Shown here: one piece after another, positions 1 to 6,188 of the stretch
Layout of the letters: each line of letters begins with the position of its first letter
Numbering within the stretch: position 1 is the stretch's first letter
Virus record (IMG/VR): IMGVR_UViG_3300025671_000412
Location: 1 to 27,043 of that record
Length of the DNA: 27,043 nt
Origin: a virus
Direction: 5' to 3' (one strand)
The notes under the pieces: generated by a model
Databases searched by the model: none
What the model saw: the letters and a program-made list of their open reading frames with translations, nothing else
What the model was told of the DNA's origin: nothing
Made by a program: the position numbers and the translations under genes

Positions 1-521
1 ATGGCCAGCGTGTTGTGGTAAAAGCGCGCATAACAGATGTGGAAGGCAAGACAATAGGCTCTGGTTATGCTGAAGAAATACGCGGTCAGGGCCATGTTAA
101 TCAAACTTCTGCACTGGAAAATGCTGAAACTTCAGCGATTGGCCGTGCCTTGGCAAGTATTGGATTAGCCGGGGGTGAATATGCCTCTGCAAATGAAATG
201 GATGGTGTTCAGCGTAAAACTGTGGCATCATCAGAGAAGAAGGTGGCTGCTCCAGGTTCCGATTCCTCCCTCCAACCTGTTCCCGTGCAAGAGCAGTCGC
301 CTTCTACACCTTCCCAAGATGACAATATGGACAGCGTTCGCTACCTATACCAAACTCTGCGCAAAGAGATTGCACAGACCAATATGGTTGGCGAGGTCAC
401 TGCCCTCTGGAATAAGAACAAGGGCGTTCTTAACCAGCTGAAGAACACAAACGAGGAAGTGTATAAACAGTTTCATTCAATGTTTGCCCATCGTGAAAAG
501 GAGTTAAAGGGTAATGGCTAG
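1..521 (+). CDS. Erf/Rad52-like single-strand annealing protein, 5' truncated
   Basis: The frame is open from the window edge (GQRVVVKARI...), so the gene begins outside the window; the first in-frame GTG at 15 is probably internal. About 30-65 residues into the visible part is a conserved block (TSALENAETSAIGRALASIG, then GGEYASANEM). I associate this with the C-terminal part of the core domain in phage Erf-type recombination proteins, which anneal complementary ssDNA during replication and recombination. A Ser/Pro/Gln-rich linker follows, then a charged helical C-terminus. Its stop overlaps the start of the next gene, an SSB-like protein, by 8 nt, which fits a recombination module. The family call rests on pattern memory, and the N-terminal half is missing. 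Confidence 0.6.
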   Translation, partial: GQRVVVKARITDVEGKTIGSGYAEEIRGQGHVNQTSALENAETSAIGRALASIGLAGGEYASANEMDGVQRKTVASSEKKVAAPGSDSSLQPVPVQEQSPSTPSQDDNMDSVRYLYQTLRKEIAQTNMVGEVTALWNKNKGVLNQLKNTNEEVYKQFHSMFAHREKELKGNG

Positions 522-831
522 AAATTATGAAAAACTGACAACAATGCGGATTTGGCCAAACACCAATGGCAAAGGTCAGGCCAAGTATGGCAATGCAAAC
601 TGGAAGCCATTTAAGAACGGCGCACCCGGTGACATTCACCTGCGGGCAGATGGGAACTATTCTGTTCAAGCCTACGAAAATGACGATGGCTCTCTGGGCG
701 TTACCATCTCAATGGTTAAAGAGTATGAGGGCGGTGACGACATACGCGATGGCATCAGCCAAGGCGGCATGAAGAAGCTGGCTGACACAGTAGTCCAGCC
801 TGACCAACTGGACGATGACATCCCCTTCTAA
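514..831 (+). CDS. Small ssDNA-binding-protein-like protein with acidic DDDIPF tail
   Basis: This 105-residue protein has a compact, aromatic-rich N-terminal part (RIWPNTNGKGQAKYGN, W30, Y50) followed by an acidic linker, and ends exactly in DDDIPF. That tail is the conserved C-terminal tip with which bacterial and phage SSBs recruit partner proteins. The likely role is to coat ssDNA and recruit replication or recombination partners. It directly follows and overlaps the Erf-like gene. It is shorter than cellular SSBs (about 170 aa), and I cannot confirm an OB fold by eye. The tail is a direct observation; the SSB function is inference. ATG 514 is used because it is the first start after the preceding gene and gives coupled translation. 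Confidence 0.6.
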   Translation: MARNYEKLTTMRIWPNTNGKGQAKYGNANWKPFKNGAPGDIHLRADGNYSVQAYENDDGSLGVTISMVKEYEGGDDIRDGISQGGMKKLADTVVQPDQLDDDIPF

Positions 832-1042
832 AGACAGTCTCGTTCTTGCAATCCCGCGCAAAGATGGATTGCTGGTTACAGTGGATGGGGCTGCATATTT
901 TAAGAGTATGCGCCCCATTCAAATGGTTTGGCTTGCCCAATCACTGTTGAAAGCAGCCGGGGAATCAATGGAGAGAGACGATGGCTTGGTTCGACAAGGG
1001 CAAAAAGAAAGCCAAGGGGACAGGCAAACAAAAGAAGATTAA
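815..1042 (+). CDS. Hypothetical small protein
   Basis: This 75-residue protein is of unknown family. Its middle (LLVTVDGAAYFKSMRPIQMVW, then LAQSLLKAAGES) looks like a genuine small globular domain, but the C-terminus is low-complexity and charged where it overlaps the next gene. The start overlaps the end of the SSB-like gene by 17 nt, and the last 62 nt overlap the following zinc-ribbon-like gene. The ribosome site is weak (ctggacg before ATG), so expression probably depends on coupling. It is likely an early accessory gene, and no function can be assigned. Confidence 0.5.
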   Translation: MTSPSKDSLVLAIPRKDGLLVTVDGAAYFKSMRPIQMVWLAQSLLKAAGESMERDDGLVRQGQKESQGDRQTKED

Positions 1043-1226
1043 CTGCGAACTATGCGGCAAGTCTCACGATTTACTGACGGGCCAATGGGTAGCAAACGGG
1101 AAAAGGCAAATACTTTGCCACGCACATGAGGGAGATTGCTTTGACAAGGTTAGAGGAAAAACAAATGATTCTGGAAAAGGGCATCCCGGTTCCGCCAGCA
1201 CGGCGGGGCAAGTGGGACTTCCTTGA
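981..1226 (+). CDS. Small putative zinc-ribbon protein
   Basis: This 81-residue protein has a lysine-rich N-terminus followed by paired metal-binding candidates: C22-x2-C25 and then C46, H47, H49 and C53 (CHAHEGDC). The spacing suits a small zinc ribbon or knuckle that may contact nucleic acid. ATG 981 follows a GGAGAGACG ribosome site. The last 62 nt overlap the next gene if that gene starts at 1165, and the sequence after the last cysteine looks unstructured, so the functional part is probably residues 1-55. The family is not recognised. Confidence 0.55.
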   Translation: MAWFDKGKKKAKGTGKQKKINCELCGKSHDLLTGQWVANGKRQILCHAHEGDCFDKVRGKTNDSGKGHPGSASTAGQVGLP

Positions 1227-1371
1227 CGACATGGAAATCGGCGACAGCTTGGCTGTGACTACACACAAAGAGTTTGAATCGCTGCGCCGTTCCATGTATG
1301 GCAAGGGCATGAAATACCGGTCTATGAAAGAACCGGGTGGTTCTGGCTGGAGAGTATGGAGAATAGAGTAG
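1165..1371 (+). CDS. Small conserved phage protein (DUF7303-like)
   Basis: This 68-residue protein begins MILEKGIPVPPARRGKWDFL and continues DDMEIGDSLAV..., with RSMYGKGMKYRSMKEPGGSGWRVWRIE at the end (split here for clarity: RSMYGKGMKYRS, then the WRVWRIE tail). The pattern of KGIPxP followed by a basic stretch, then MEIGDS, then a helix and WRVWR recurs in small phage and bacterial proteins. The role is unknown; the shape suggests a small DNA-binding or regulatory protein. An upstream in-frame ATG at 1126 exists, but 1165 is preferred because AGAGGA lies 7 nt before it and family members usually begin just before KGIPxP. It is the last + strand gene, and its stop codon lies inside a terminator hairpin. 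Confidence 0.65.
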   Translation: MILEKGIPVPPARRGKWDFLDDMEIGDSLAVTTHKEFESLRRSMYGKGMKYRSMKEPGGSGWRVWRIE

Positions 1372-1395
1372 CTACTTTGGCTACTTTTTCTTCTT
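1366..1395 (+). terminator. Intrinsic terminator at convergent gene junction
   Basis: On the + strand AGTAGC (1367-1372) pairs with GCTACT (1380-1385) around a 7-nt loop, and a U-rich run TTTTTCTTCTT (1385-1395) follows. This is the classic form of a rho-independent terminator for the rightward early transcript. The stem contains the stop codon of the last + gene, and the U-tract encodes the poly-lysine C-terminus of the opposing gene. In the other direction the stem still forms but is followed by TCTATTCTCC, so termination there would be weaker. Confidence 0.65.
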
Positions 1396-1686
1396 GGCCT
1401 TGTTGCGCTTTGAGATTGCAGCGGCCTTCCTTTTAGCATCAGCTTTACTGCTTGCGCCCCAAGCGCGTAGGGACAGCAACAACCTAGTAGGCTTGCCGTT
1501 CTTGCGCTCTGGGCCAGGCATACCGCCCATACGGGCTAGGAAACTAGCGCGGCGGGGATTGTCCCCTGACTTAACCGGGCGTTTCAGATTCATGCCCTGC
1601 GCTTTAGCTGACCTGCGGCCCCGTTCATTGAGACCGCCCTTTGGGTTCTTGCCAGCCTTGCGCTGCCACGCTGGTGTCTTAGCCAT
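1381..1686 (-). CDS. Small basic conserved phage protein (DUF6321-like)
   Basis: This 101-residue, strongly basic protein begins MAKTPAWQRKAGKNPKGGLN and contains the blocks PVKSGDNPRRASFLARM, GPERKNGKPTRLLLSLRAWG and SSKADAKRKAAAISKRN, ending in AKKKK. I recognise this set of motifs as a family common in marine and alphaproteobacterial phages. The biochemical role is unknown; the charge suggests nucleic-acid binding. It is the last gene of the leftward operon and converges on the + strand arm. Its ATG shares one base with the TAA of the 49-codon gene before it (TAATG), so translation is coupled. Confidence 0.85.
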   Translation of the reverse strand: MAKTPAWQRKAGKNPKGGLNERGRRSAKAQGMNLKRPVKSGDNPRRASFLARMGGMPGPERKNGKPTRLLLSLRAWGASSKADAKRKAAAISKRNKAKKKK

Positions 1687-1835
1687 TACTTTTTCTTCTT
1701 TGCTGTTTTTGCAGACTTGCGAAATGCCGCTGCTGTTGGCGCACCCTTCGTTCCGGGCTTCCTCATCTTTTCGCCAGAGCCGGCTTTGATGCGCTTGCGC
1801 TTGGCGTGAATGTTTGCGTAAAGACCTCTAGGCAT
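1686..1835 (-). CDS. 49-residue basic conserved protein
   Basis: This short gene was read from the gap after the lysozyme gene. The product starts MPRGLYANIHAKRKRIKAGS, continues GEKMRKPGTKGAP, and ends KTAKKKK. An AGGAG site lies 8 nt before the ATG, and the start overlaps the lysozyme stop by 8 nt. The GLYANI-x-AKRKRI and GSGEKMRKPG motifs recur in small phage proteins that sit beside the DUF6321-like gene. About a third of residues are Lys or Arg, so nucleic-acid binding is plausible but unproven. The motif match, ribosome site and coupled ends make it a real gene despite its size. Confidence 0.8.
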   Translation of the reverse strand: MPRGLYANIHAKRKRIKAGSGEKMRKPGTKGAPTAAAFRKSAKTAKKKK

Positions 1836-2277
1836 TTTCCATACTCCTGATTCTTTGCACCAGCCTTTCAGCCCGGTTCGTTACCTGATTATACCATCTT
1901 GAATCAACCATTTCATCAGCCATCTTGCCCCAGTCACGCGCCTCCAAGTGACGCTTCATAGAGACAAACTTTGACAGCCGGGGTCTGCCCAGGTTGAACA
2001 TCATGTTGGCCAACACAAGCTGCACTTCTTCGGGCAGGTCATTATAATAATCGTTATAATGCTTTCTGCACTCTGACAGCGTTACCTCAATGTCCTGCTC
2101 AAACACCTCCTGCACACGCTCCTCTGACACGGGCGTTCCTACCGGCTGGCCGTGTTCCGGGTCATCCTTTGTTACCAGGTGGCCAATGCCAAAGGTTGGT
2201 AGGCCAAGATGGTCAAGGTAAATCTCATACTTGCAGCCCTCGTCTGCTTCCAATTCCTTGCGTAGCTGGTCAATCAT
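1828..2277 (-). CDS. T4-type lysozyme (GH24 endolysin)
   Basis: This 149-residue muramidase cleaves the MurNAc-GlcNAc bonds of peptidoglycan at the end of infection. The catalytic set matches T4 lysozyme: E13 in ADEG, D22 in YLDHLG and T28 in PTFGIGH. The C-terminal half has the usual family helices (VLANMMFNLG and the NRAERLVQRI end). There is no signal peptide, so release depends on a holin. The length is a little under T4 lysozyme (164 aa). An AGGA site lies 8 nt before the ATG, and the start overlaps the upstream 3TM holin stop by 4 nt (ATGA), which ties holin and endolysin expression together. Confidence 0.93.
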   Translation of the reverse strand: MIDQLRKELEADEGCKYEIYLDHLGLPTFGIGHLVTKDDPEHGQPVGTPVSEERVQEVFEQDIEVTLSECRKHYNDYYNDLPEEVQLVLANMMFNLGRPRLSKFVSMKRHLEARDWGKMADEMVDSRWYNQVTNRAERLVQRIRSMENA

Positions 2278-2651
2278 TTCTTCAGTCCTTTAATACCGCG
2301 CAGTCCAAAGCTGGCTGCTATTGAGGCATACATCGCCCACTGGAACCAATCAGGTGTAGTCTCCAGCGCAGCAAAGCCACGCTCTACATAGGGCTGTAAG
2401 GGTGGGATGAAGCACATTGCAATGATTATAATGAACAGAATAGTCCACGCCTCATCTTTCCAGCTGTCACCGGAAGCCTGGGCCATAATCTTTTCCCAGC
2501 CCGCTTCATGTGTAGCCGCAACTTTCATCACCTCGGCTTCGGCTTCTGCCTTGGCTACCTTTGCCTTGGTTTCTGCCGCTGCCTTCTCTGCTTTGCCCTT
2601 CAGCCAGCCACCGGCCAGTTCTGCAACAGCTGGTATTAACGCTTGAATCAT
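2274..2651 (-). CDS. Holin of the GTA 3TM type
   Basis: This 125-residue membrane protein has a small hydrophobic N-terminus (LIPAVAELAGGWLKG), an Ala/Lys/Glu-rich helical stretch (about 18-48), a strong membrane segment WTILFIIIIAMCFIPP (about 69-84) and a third one near WAMYASIAASFGLRG at the C-terminus. This layout is that of the GTA_holin_3TM family of phages and gene transfer agents. It probably forms the inner-membrane hole that lets the cytoplasmic lysozyme reach the wall. It sits directly before the lysozyme gene with a 4-nt overlap, and overlaps the 65-residue membrane protein before it by 4 nt. A GAGG site lies 7 nt before the ATG. Confidence 0.85.
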   Translation of the reverse strand: MIQALIPAVAELAGGWLKGKAEKAAAETKAKVAKAEAEAEVMKVAATHEAGWEKIMAQASGDSWKDEAWTILFIIIIAMCFIPPLQPYVERGFAALETTPDWFQWAMYASIAASFGLRGIKGLKK

Positions 2652-2845
2652 TTTTTCGCCTCACTTCCGAGCCATACAGCAAACGCACCAGTCATTGCGC
2701 CGCTAACAACGCTTACCATCGCGCTCTGTTGTGTTGTGATGTCTTCCAAAGACATGCCCCACTCAACAACGCGAATATACATAACAGTCATAACGAACAT
2801 CATTAAGCGCGGTATGATTTTCCATTCCAAAATCTTTTGACTCAT
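2648..2845 (-). CDS. Small two-helix membrane protein, possible holin or antiholin
   Basis: This 65-residue protein has two predicted membrane helices (IIPRLMMFVMTVMYIRVVEW, and a second around AMVSVVSGAMTGAFAVWLG) separated by a short polar loop MSLEDITTQQ. It overlaps the 3TM holin gene by 4 nt and has a GAGG site 5 nt before its ATG. Size, topology and position suit a second holin or antiholin, or a small lysis-timing protein. The family is not identified with certainty. Confidence 0.7.
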   Translation of the reverse strand: MSQKILEWKIIPRLMMFVMTVMYIRVVEWGMSLEDITTQQSAMVSVVSGAMTGAFAVWLGSEAKK

Positions 2846-2852
2846 GTCTTCC

Positions 2853-3302
2853 TCACAGCTTGCCAGTCATGCCCATATAAAGGAACCAGCCAATAAAGGC
2901 CAAAACACCAAGCCCAACTATTCCAAGCAGGGTCAGTAGCGTTATTTCAATTATTTTCTTCCTGCGTCTTCTTCTTGCTTCTTCAGCCTCCTGCCTTTCC
3001 TTGCGGGCCTTGGCCTGAAACTTCTGCCAATCGTCCCACATCCCCGGCCTACCAGCCCAAACCATCATCTCCCGTAGCTGGTCTTCTTGCTCCTTAATTT
3101 TCTCAAGGGCCATAAACTCCTCAAGGTCTCCGCCCCCGGCAAATGGGCTGCGCTTCTTCTTCTCACCCTTACGGCGTAGTTCTTCCTTCGCACCAACAAA
3201 ATCAGCAATGGCAGAGCCAGCGTTTGCTAAGTCGCGCCCGTTACTAACTGCTTGTTTTATAATGGCAAAAGCCGCGTTTGCTGCGGCCAATTCTGCGAGC
3301 AT
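2853..3302 (-). CDS. C-terminally anchored membrane protein of the lysis region
   Basis: This 149-residue protein has an Ala-rich helical N-terminus (about 1-35), a very charged coiled-coil-like middle (KKKRS, MALEKIKEQEDQLREM, RKERQEAEEARRRRRKK) and one C-terminal membrane helix (IIEITLLTLLGIVGLGVLAF). The WAGRPGMWDDWQ motif lies in the centre. It resembles conserved hypothetical proteins of marine podoviruses. A single anchor with a long charged helix is also the shape of an inner-membrane spanin, but the anchor is at the wrong end, so I do not call it one. Start and upstream stop overlap as TAATG, with GGAG 8 nt before the ATG. Confidence 0.7.
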   Translation of the reverse strand: MLAELAAANAAFAIIKQAVSNGRDLANAGSAIADFVGAKEELRRKGEKKKRSPFAGGGDLEEFMALEKIKEQEDQLREMMVWAGRPGMWDDWQKFQAKARKERQEAEEARRRRRKKIIEITLLTLLGIVGLGVLAFIGWFLYMGMTGKL

Positions 3303-3529
3303 TAGTAAATCTCCACGCTGCCTTTTTGCACATGCTGGGGAACGCAGTAAGCAGTCACCCGGTCACGCGGGTCTATGCCATCCAAACTCCCATAGCTACC
3401 AAACCTTTTTGCCACTTGTGACGCAAAATAATTGCAATCAATGACACTCTCAAAATACATCGTGTTACTGACTTGGCGGCGGTCGTCACCTACGCCCAAA
3501 TAAACCAGCAACAAGAACACATGAATCAT
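3302..3529 (-). CDS. Small secreted or membrane-linked hypothetical protein
   Basis: This 75-residue protein has a short hydrophobic N-terminus (MIHVFLLLVYLGVG), then FESVIDCNYFASQVAKRF, and a second cysteine near the end (AYCVPQH). A hydrophobic leader with two cysteines suggests a small periplasmic protein with a disulphide. It resembles in layout the 74-residue protein encoded at 26707-26931, though sequence identity is low. The ATG follows the TAG of the 56-codon gene with no gap. Function unknown. Confidence 0.6.
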   Translation of the reverse strand: MIHVFLLLVYLGVGDDRRQVSNTMYFESVIDCNYFASQVAKRFGSYGSLDGIDPRDRVTAYCVPQHVQKGSVEIY

Positions 3530-3700
3530 CTACCGCCACAGCTTCTTTACCAGCTTCTTTACGGTTTCTGTTTCATAAAGACGGACAGCCCACCAACACA
3601 AAGCAACTAGGGCAGTAATCTCCGGTATTGCCTCAAAGAACGCACCCACGGTAACGCCCCCGAAAACAAAGTCTGCTGTTGTCTTGGCTTCTTCTGTCAT
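3530..3700 (-). CDS. 56-residue membrane protein, holin-like
   Basis: This short gene was read from the gap between the oxygenase and the 75-residue protein. The product starts MTEEAKTTADFVFGGVTVGA, has a hydrophobic segment FFEAIPEITALVALCWWAV, then RLYETETVKKLVKKLWR at the C-terminus. It has a single membrane helix, a short N-terminus and a basic amphipathic tail, like the small class II/III-type holins of T7-like phages. GGAGGT lies 4 nt before the ATG, and the gene starts 2 nt after the oxygenase stop. With the 3TM holin and the 65-residue protein this makes three holin candidates in one cassette. Confidence 0.75.
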   Translation of the reverse strand: MTEEAKTTADFVFGGVTVGAFFEAIPEITALVALCWWAVRLYETETVKKLVKKLWR

Positions 3701-3702
3701 AG

Positions 3703-4254
3703 CTACCTCCAGCGTGGGCCTTCAAACCAAGCAACAAGACTGACACGCTTGCCCTTGGTCACTGGTGAAACTCGGTGCGTCAGGTAGGACGGGAACACAA
3801 GAACAGTTCCCCTCTTTTTTGCTTCTGCTTGGTCTGGCATCTCTACCTCGTTAAATTCAAAGTCGCCGCCCTCATAGTGTTCCGGGTCACTAAGCTGAAC
3901 AGTCACGGACAGTTTGCGGTCAAAGCCGGTGTCCTGGTTCCAGTGTATGTCATGGTGCCAGTCGTAATGGCCTTCATCCTCTGCATCATACTCTGTATAT
4001 TGAATGTCGCCAACAGGGGTGACATCAAATCCAAAAGCTGAACGGTTTGCTTGCTGCACATAGCCCCACAACAGGCCGTGCAGGTAGGTGTCGTTTGTCA
4101 GCCACTTTACATCTGACCTACGGACAGCCGCGTTCTCTTGGTTGTCAGAAAATATTTTTGCTGGCTCTGACTTGGTTGCCAGGGCCGAAAATATAATCCT
4201 GTCAACAGTGGCTTCGTCTATGCCACCAGACCACATTTGCCAGTTCTGTCTCAT
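3703..4254 (-). CDS. Fe(II)/2-oxoglutarate-dependent oxygenase, prolyl-hydroxylase fold
   Basis: This 183-residue enzyme has the complete iron-binding triad: H100-x-D102 (WHHDIHW) and H160 (YLTHRVSPV). R170 (KGKRVSLVAWF), ten residues after the last histidine, is placed to bind 2-oxoglutarate. Other family marks are YTEYDAEDEGHYDWHHD before the metal site and EHYEGGDFEF in the core strands. Such enzymes couple decarboxylation of 2-oxoglutarate to hydroxylation of a substrate, often a prolyl residue in a protein. There is no signal peptide, so it acts in the host cytoplasm. It lies downstream of the tail fibre genes in the same operon, and its start overlaps the previous stop (TAATG). The substrate is unknown; the collagen-like fibre at 6189-9092 is the obvious candidate. 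Confidence 0.88.
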   Translation of the reverse strand: MRQNWQMWSGGIDEATVDRIIFSALATKSEPAKIFSDNQENAAVRRSDVKWLTNDTYLHGLLWGYVQQANRSAFGFDVTPVGDIQYTEYDAEDEGHYDWHHDIHWNQDTGFDRKLSVTVQLSDPEHYEGGDFEFNEVEMPDQAEAKKRGTVLVFPSYLTHRVSPVTKGKRVSLVAWFEGPRWR

Positions 4255-4601
4255 TACCAGCCAGCCGGGACTTTACCCACGATTGGCGGATTAACCAGAG
4301 CCGCAAGCTGCTCATCCAGCATTGTCTGTAGCTCTGCCTCTGTCTTGTCCAGAGAGGCCAGCACCAGTGCTTTGCACCAGTCCTGCGTCAAATCATTAAA
4401 GGCCGTAAAGTTGTCTGCGTCTGCATCACCAGCTGATGCTGTGCCGTATGCGCTGACAGACAGCGGAACGCCCTCTGCATTGGTTTCTGTTCCACTTACA
4501 GCCGTAAAACGCCAGTGGATTGTCTTGCATACATCCGTCAAATCGCCCTCTGTGGGGGCGGTGTCAAGCTGCGGGAAAGTCCAGTTGTATGTGTTAGCCA
4601 T
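4254..4601 (-). CDS. Conserved phage protein (DUF7936-like)
   Basis: This 115-residue protein begins MANTYNWTFPQLDTAPTEGD and contains DVCKTIHWRFTAVSG, a sequence pattern I associate with a small protein found next to fibre genes in cyanophages and other marine phages. The C-terminus (LDEQLAALVNPPIVGKVPAGW) looks helical and then extended. It is probably a minor virion or fibre-associated protein, but the role is unknown. AGGAG lies 9 nt before the ATG, and it follows the 83-residue gene with a 3-nt gap. Confidence 0.7.
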   Translation of the reverse strand: MANTYNWTFPQLDTAPTEGDLTDVCKTIHWRFTAVSGTETNAEGVPLSVSAYGTASAGDADADNFTAFNDLTQDWCKALVLASLDKTEAELQTMLDEQLAALVNPPIVGKVPAGW

Positions 4602-4604
4602 TGG

Positions 4605-4856
4605 TTAAATCTCCTGTTCGGCCAAATGTGTGTTGTATGCGTCAATAATATCCTGCGTATGCACAGCCGCACAGATGCCCTGCACCTTGCTGTCCTCTGC
4701 GCTGTAGTCATCGCCCGGTGTTACCACATGACGGCTGAAGCTGCGGCTGATTTCTGCGCCGTCACGCTTAATGACTGTGGCAGTGCGAACCTGCACATGA
4801 TTGAAATCGCCAACGACCTCAACCTTGTCTACGATTGTTTCTTCTGTTAGTGCCAT
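4605..4856 (-). CDS. Conserved hypothetical protein paired with the DUF7936-like protein
   Basis: This 83-residue protein starts MALTEETIVDKVEVVGDFNH and contains the beta-rich stretch VQVRTATVIKRDG, then SFSRHVVTPGDDYS. It lies next to the DUF7936-like gene, and the two look like a conserved pair. AGGAG lies 7 nt before the ATG. It is the first gene after the hairpin that follows the third fibre gene. Function unknown; a small structural role is plausible from its position. Confidence 0.65.
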   Translation of the reverse strand: MALTEETIVDKVEVVGDFNHVQVRTATVIKRDGAEISRSFSRHVVTPGDDYSAEDSKVQGICAAVHTQDIIDAYNTHLAEQEI

Positions 4857-4888
4857 CGTTTATCTCCTGTTGATGGTTGGACTGTCTG

Positions 4889-4908
4889 CCTCAAGATTCC
4901 ACTTGAGG
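4889..4908 (-). terminator. Perfect 7-bp hairpin after the third fibre gene
   Basis: In the leftward transcript CCTCAAG and CTTGAGG form a perfect 7-bp stem with a 6-nt loop (TGGAAT), starting 3 nt past the fibre stop codon. No U-tract follows, so this is not a canonical terminator. It could be a partial terminator, a 3'-end protector or an RNA-processing site between fibre and downstream genes. Confidence 0.45.
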
Positions 4909-4911
4909 TAA

Positions 4912-6188
4912 TTAGGTTGCCGTATACCAAAACGACATTCTTATGTTTGCGGCAGCACTCCATCCTCCTGTAATTAATGTTGTTCCTGAAAAGGCAACTT
5001 GTCCTGCTGCTGTTCCTGTGGTTGTTCCTGTAATAACAGAAAGCCCCATACCACCAATACTATCCGAAGTAAATGGTAGCCCACTAAATCTTGTTGTATC
5101 TGCGGTTGCTGTTGTTGTTCCGCCGCTTGAACTTACAGTTAATAACCCAAAAACAAATCTACCAATTTTTGTATAAGTTCCGGTATAAGTTACTGTTCCT
5201 GATGTGGTTAAACTTATAGGTGTTGGCGTCCAAGTCCCCTCCTCATAGTCATCCAGATGATTAGCCGACCCAGTGCCGCCTAAGTATGCACCGCCGGATA
5301 GGTAGAGGTTAGCAAACCTTGCACCGCTGTGACCTAAGTTAACAGCCGCATCTCTATCTGCGCCTGTGCCGTTGCTGGGGTTTATTCTAGCATTGTCACC
5401 GTCAATCACTAAGCCTGTTGGACTACTATCTGGTGCTGCAATATATAATCTGTCGCCAGACGCTACACCAATACTACCCACAGTGCTGCCGTCTTTGCGG
5501 AACTCTGCAATCGTGCCGTCCGAAGACAGCTTGTTGAAAATTGCATTTGTGCCAGTGGCAGCAGTTTCAATCCAGCCGCTAGGTGCAACATGAAAACCTG
5601 TGCCTGTTGTGCTGTTGTTGTATAAAGCTGTATCAGTCGTCCCCACCAGTAAGTTTCCGCTTGCATCAAGGCGGAGGCGTTCTGAGCCGTCAACACGAAA
5701 CTGTATAGTTGACGCAGTGCCTGTGTTTGCCTCATCAGAAGCAATAATTAAATCATCATAACCCGTAATGCCAATAAAGTTATTCTGTAAGTTTCCGCTG
5801 TCACCATCAAATCTAATTTTGGATGTTCCACTAGCTCCGACCAAATTAATCTGCTCGCTAGGCGAACTCGTCCCGATGCCCACATTGCCGCCATCTTTAA
5901 TGACCATATGTGCGCCAACACCGCCCTCAACAAACCGCAATGCGTTGCCTCCAGTGTCATACTGGATGCTGAACTCATCCACGCCACCATCGCTAAACTG
6001 CAATTCTGGAACGCCAGCAGTTGAATTGATTTCTAAGATTGGCGATGAACCAGAAATTTCAAGCAGATTGCCGGGAGCAGCATTGCCAATGCCTACCCGG
6101 TTATTCGTGCTGTCAACATACAGCGTGTTTGTGTCCACAGTCAGGTCGTTGGCAAAAGTTCCGTCAGCTAAATCTCTTGCTCTAGTCA

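Noticed and set aside
1126-1164. Upstream ATG extension of the DUF7303-like gene
   Set aside because: The 13 extra residues overlap the zinc-ribbon-like gene and lack a ribosome site; ATG 1165 has AGAGGA at 7 nt.
1394-1789. + strand frame of 131 codons opposite the two basic small genes
   Set aside because: Its product is Leu/Arg/Pro-rich as expected for the reverse of Lys/Ala-rich genes, and both - strand genes have conserved motifs and coupled starts.
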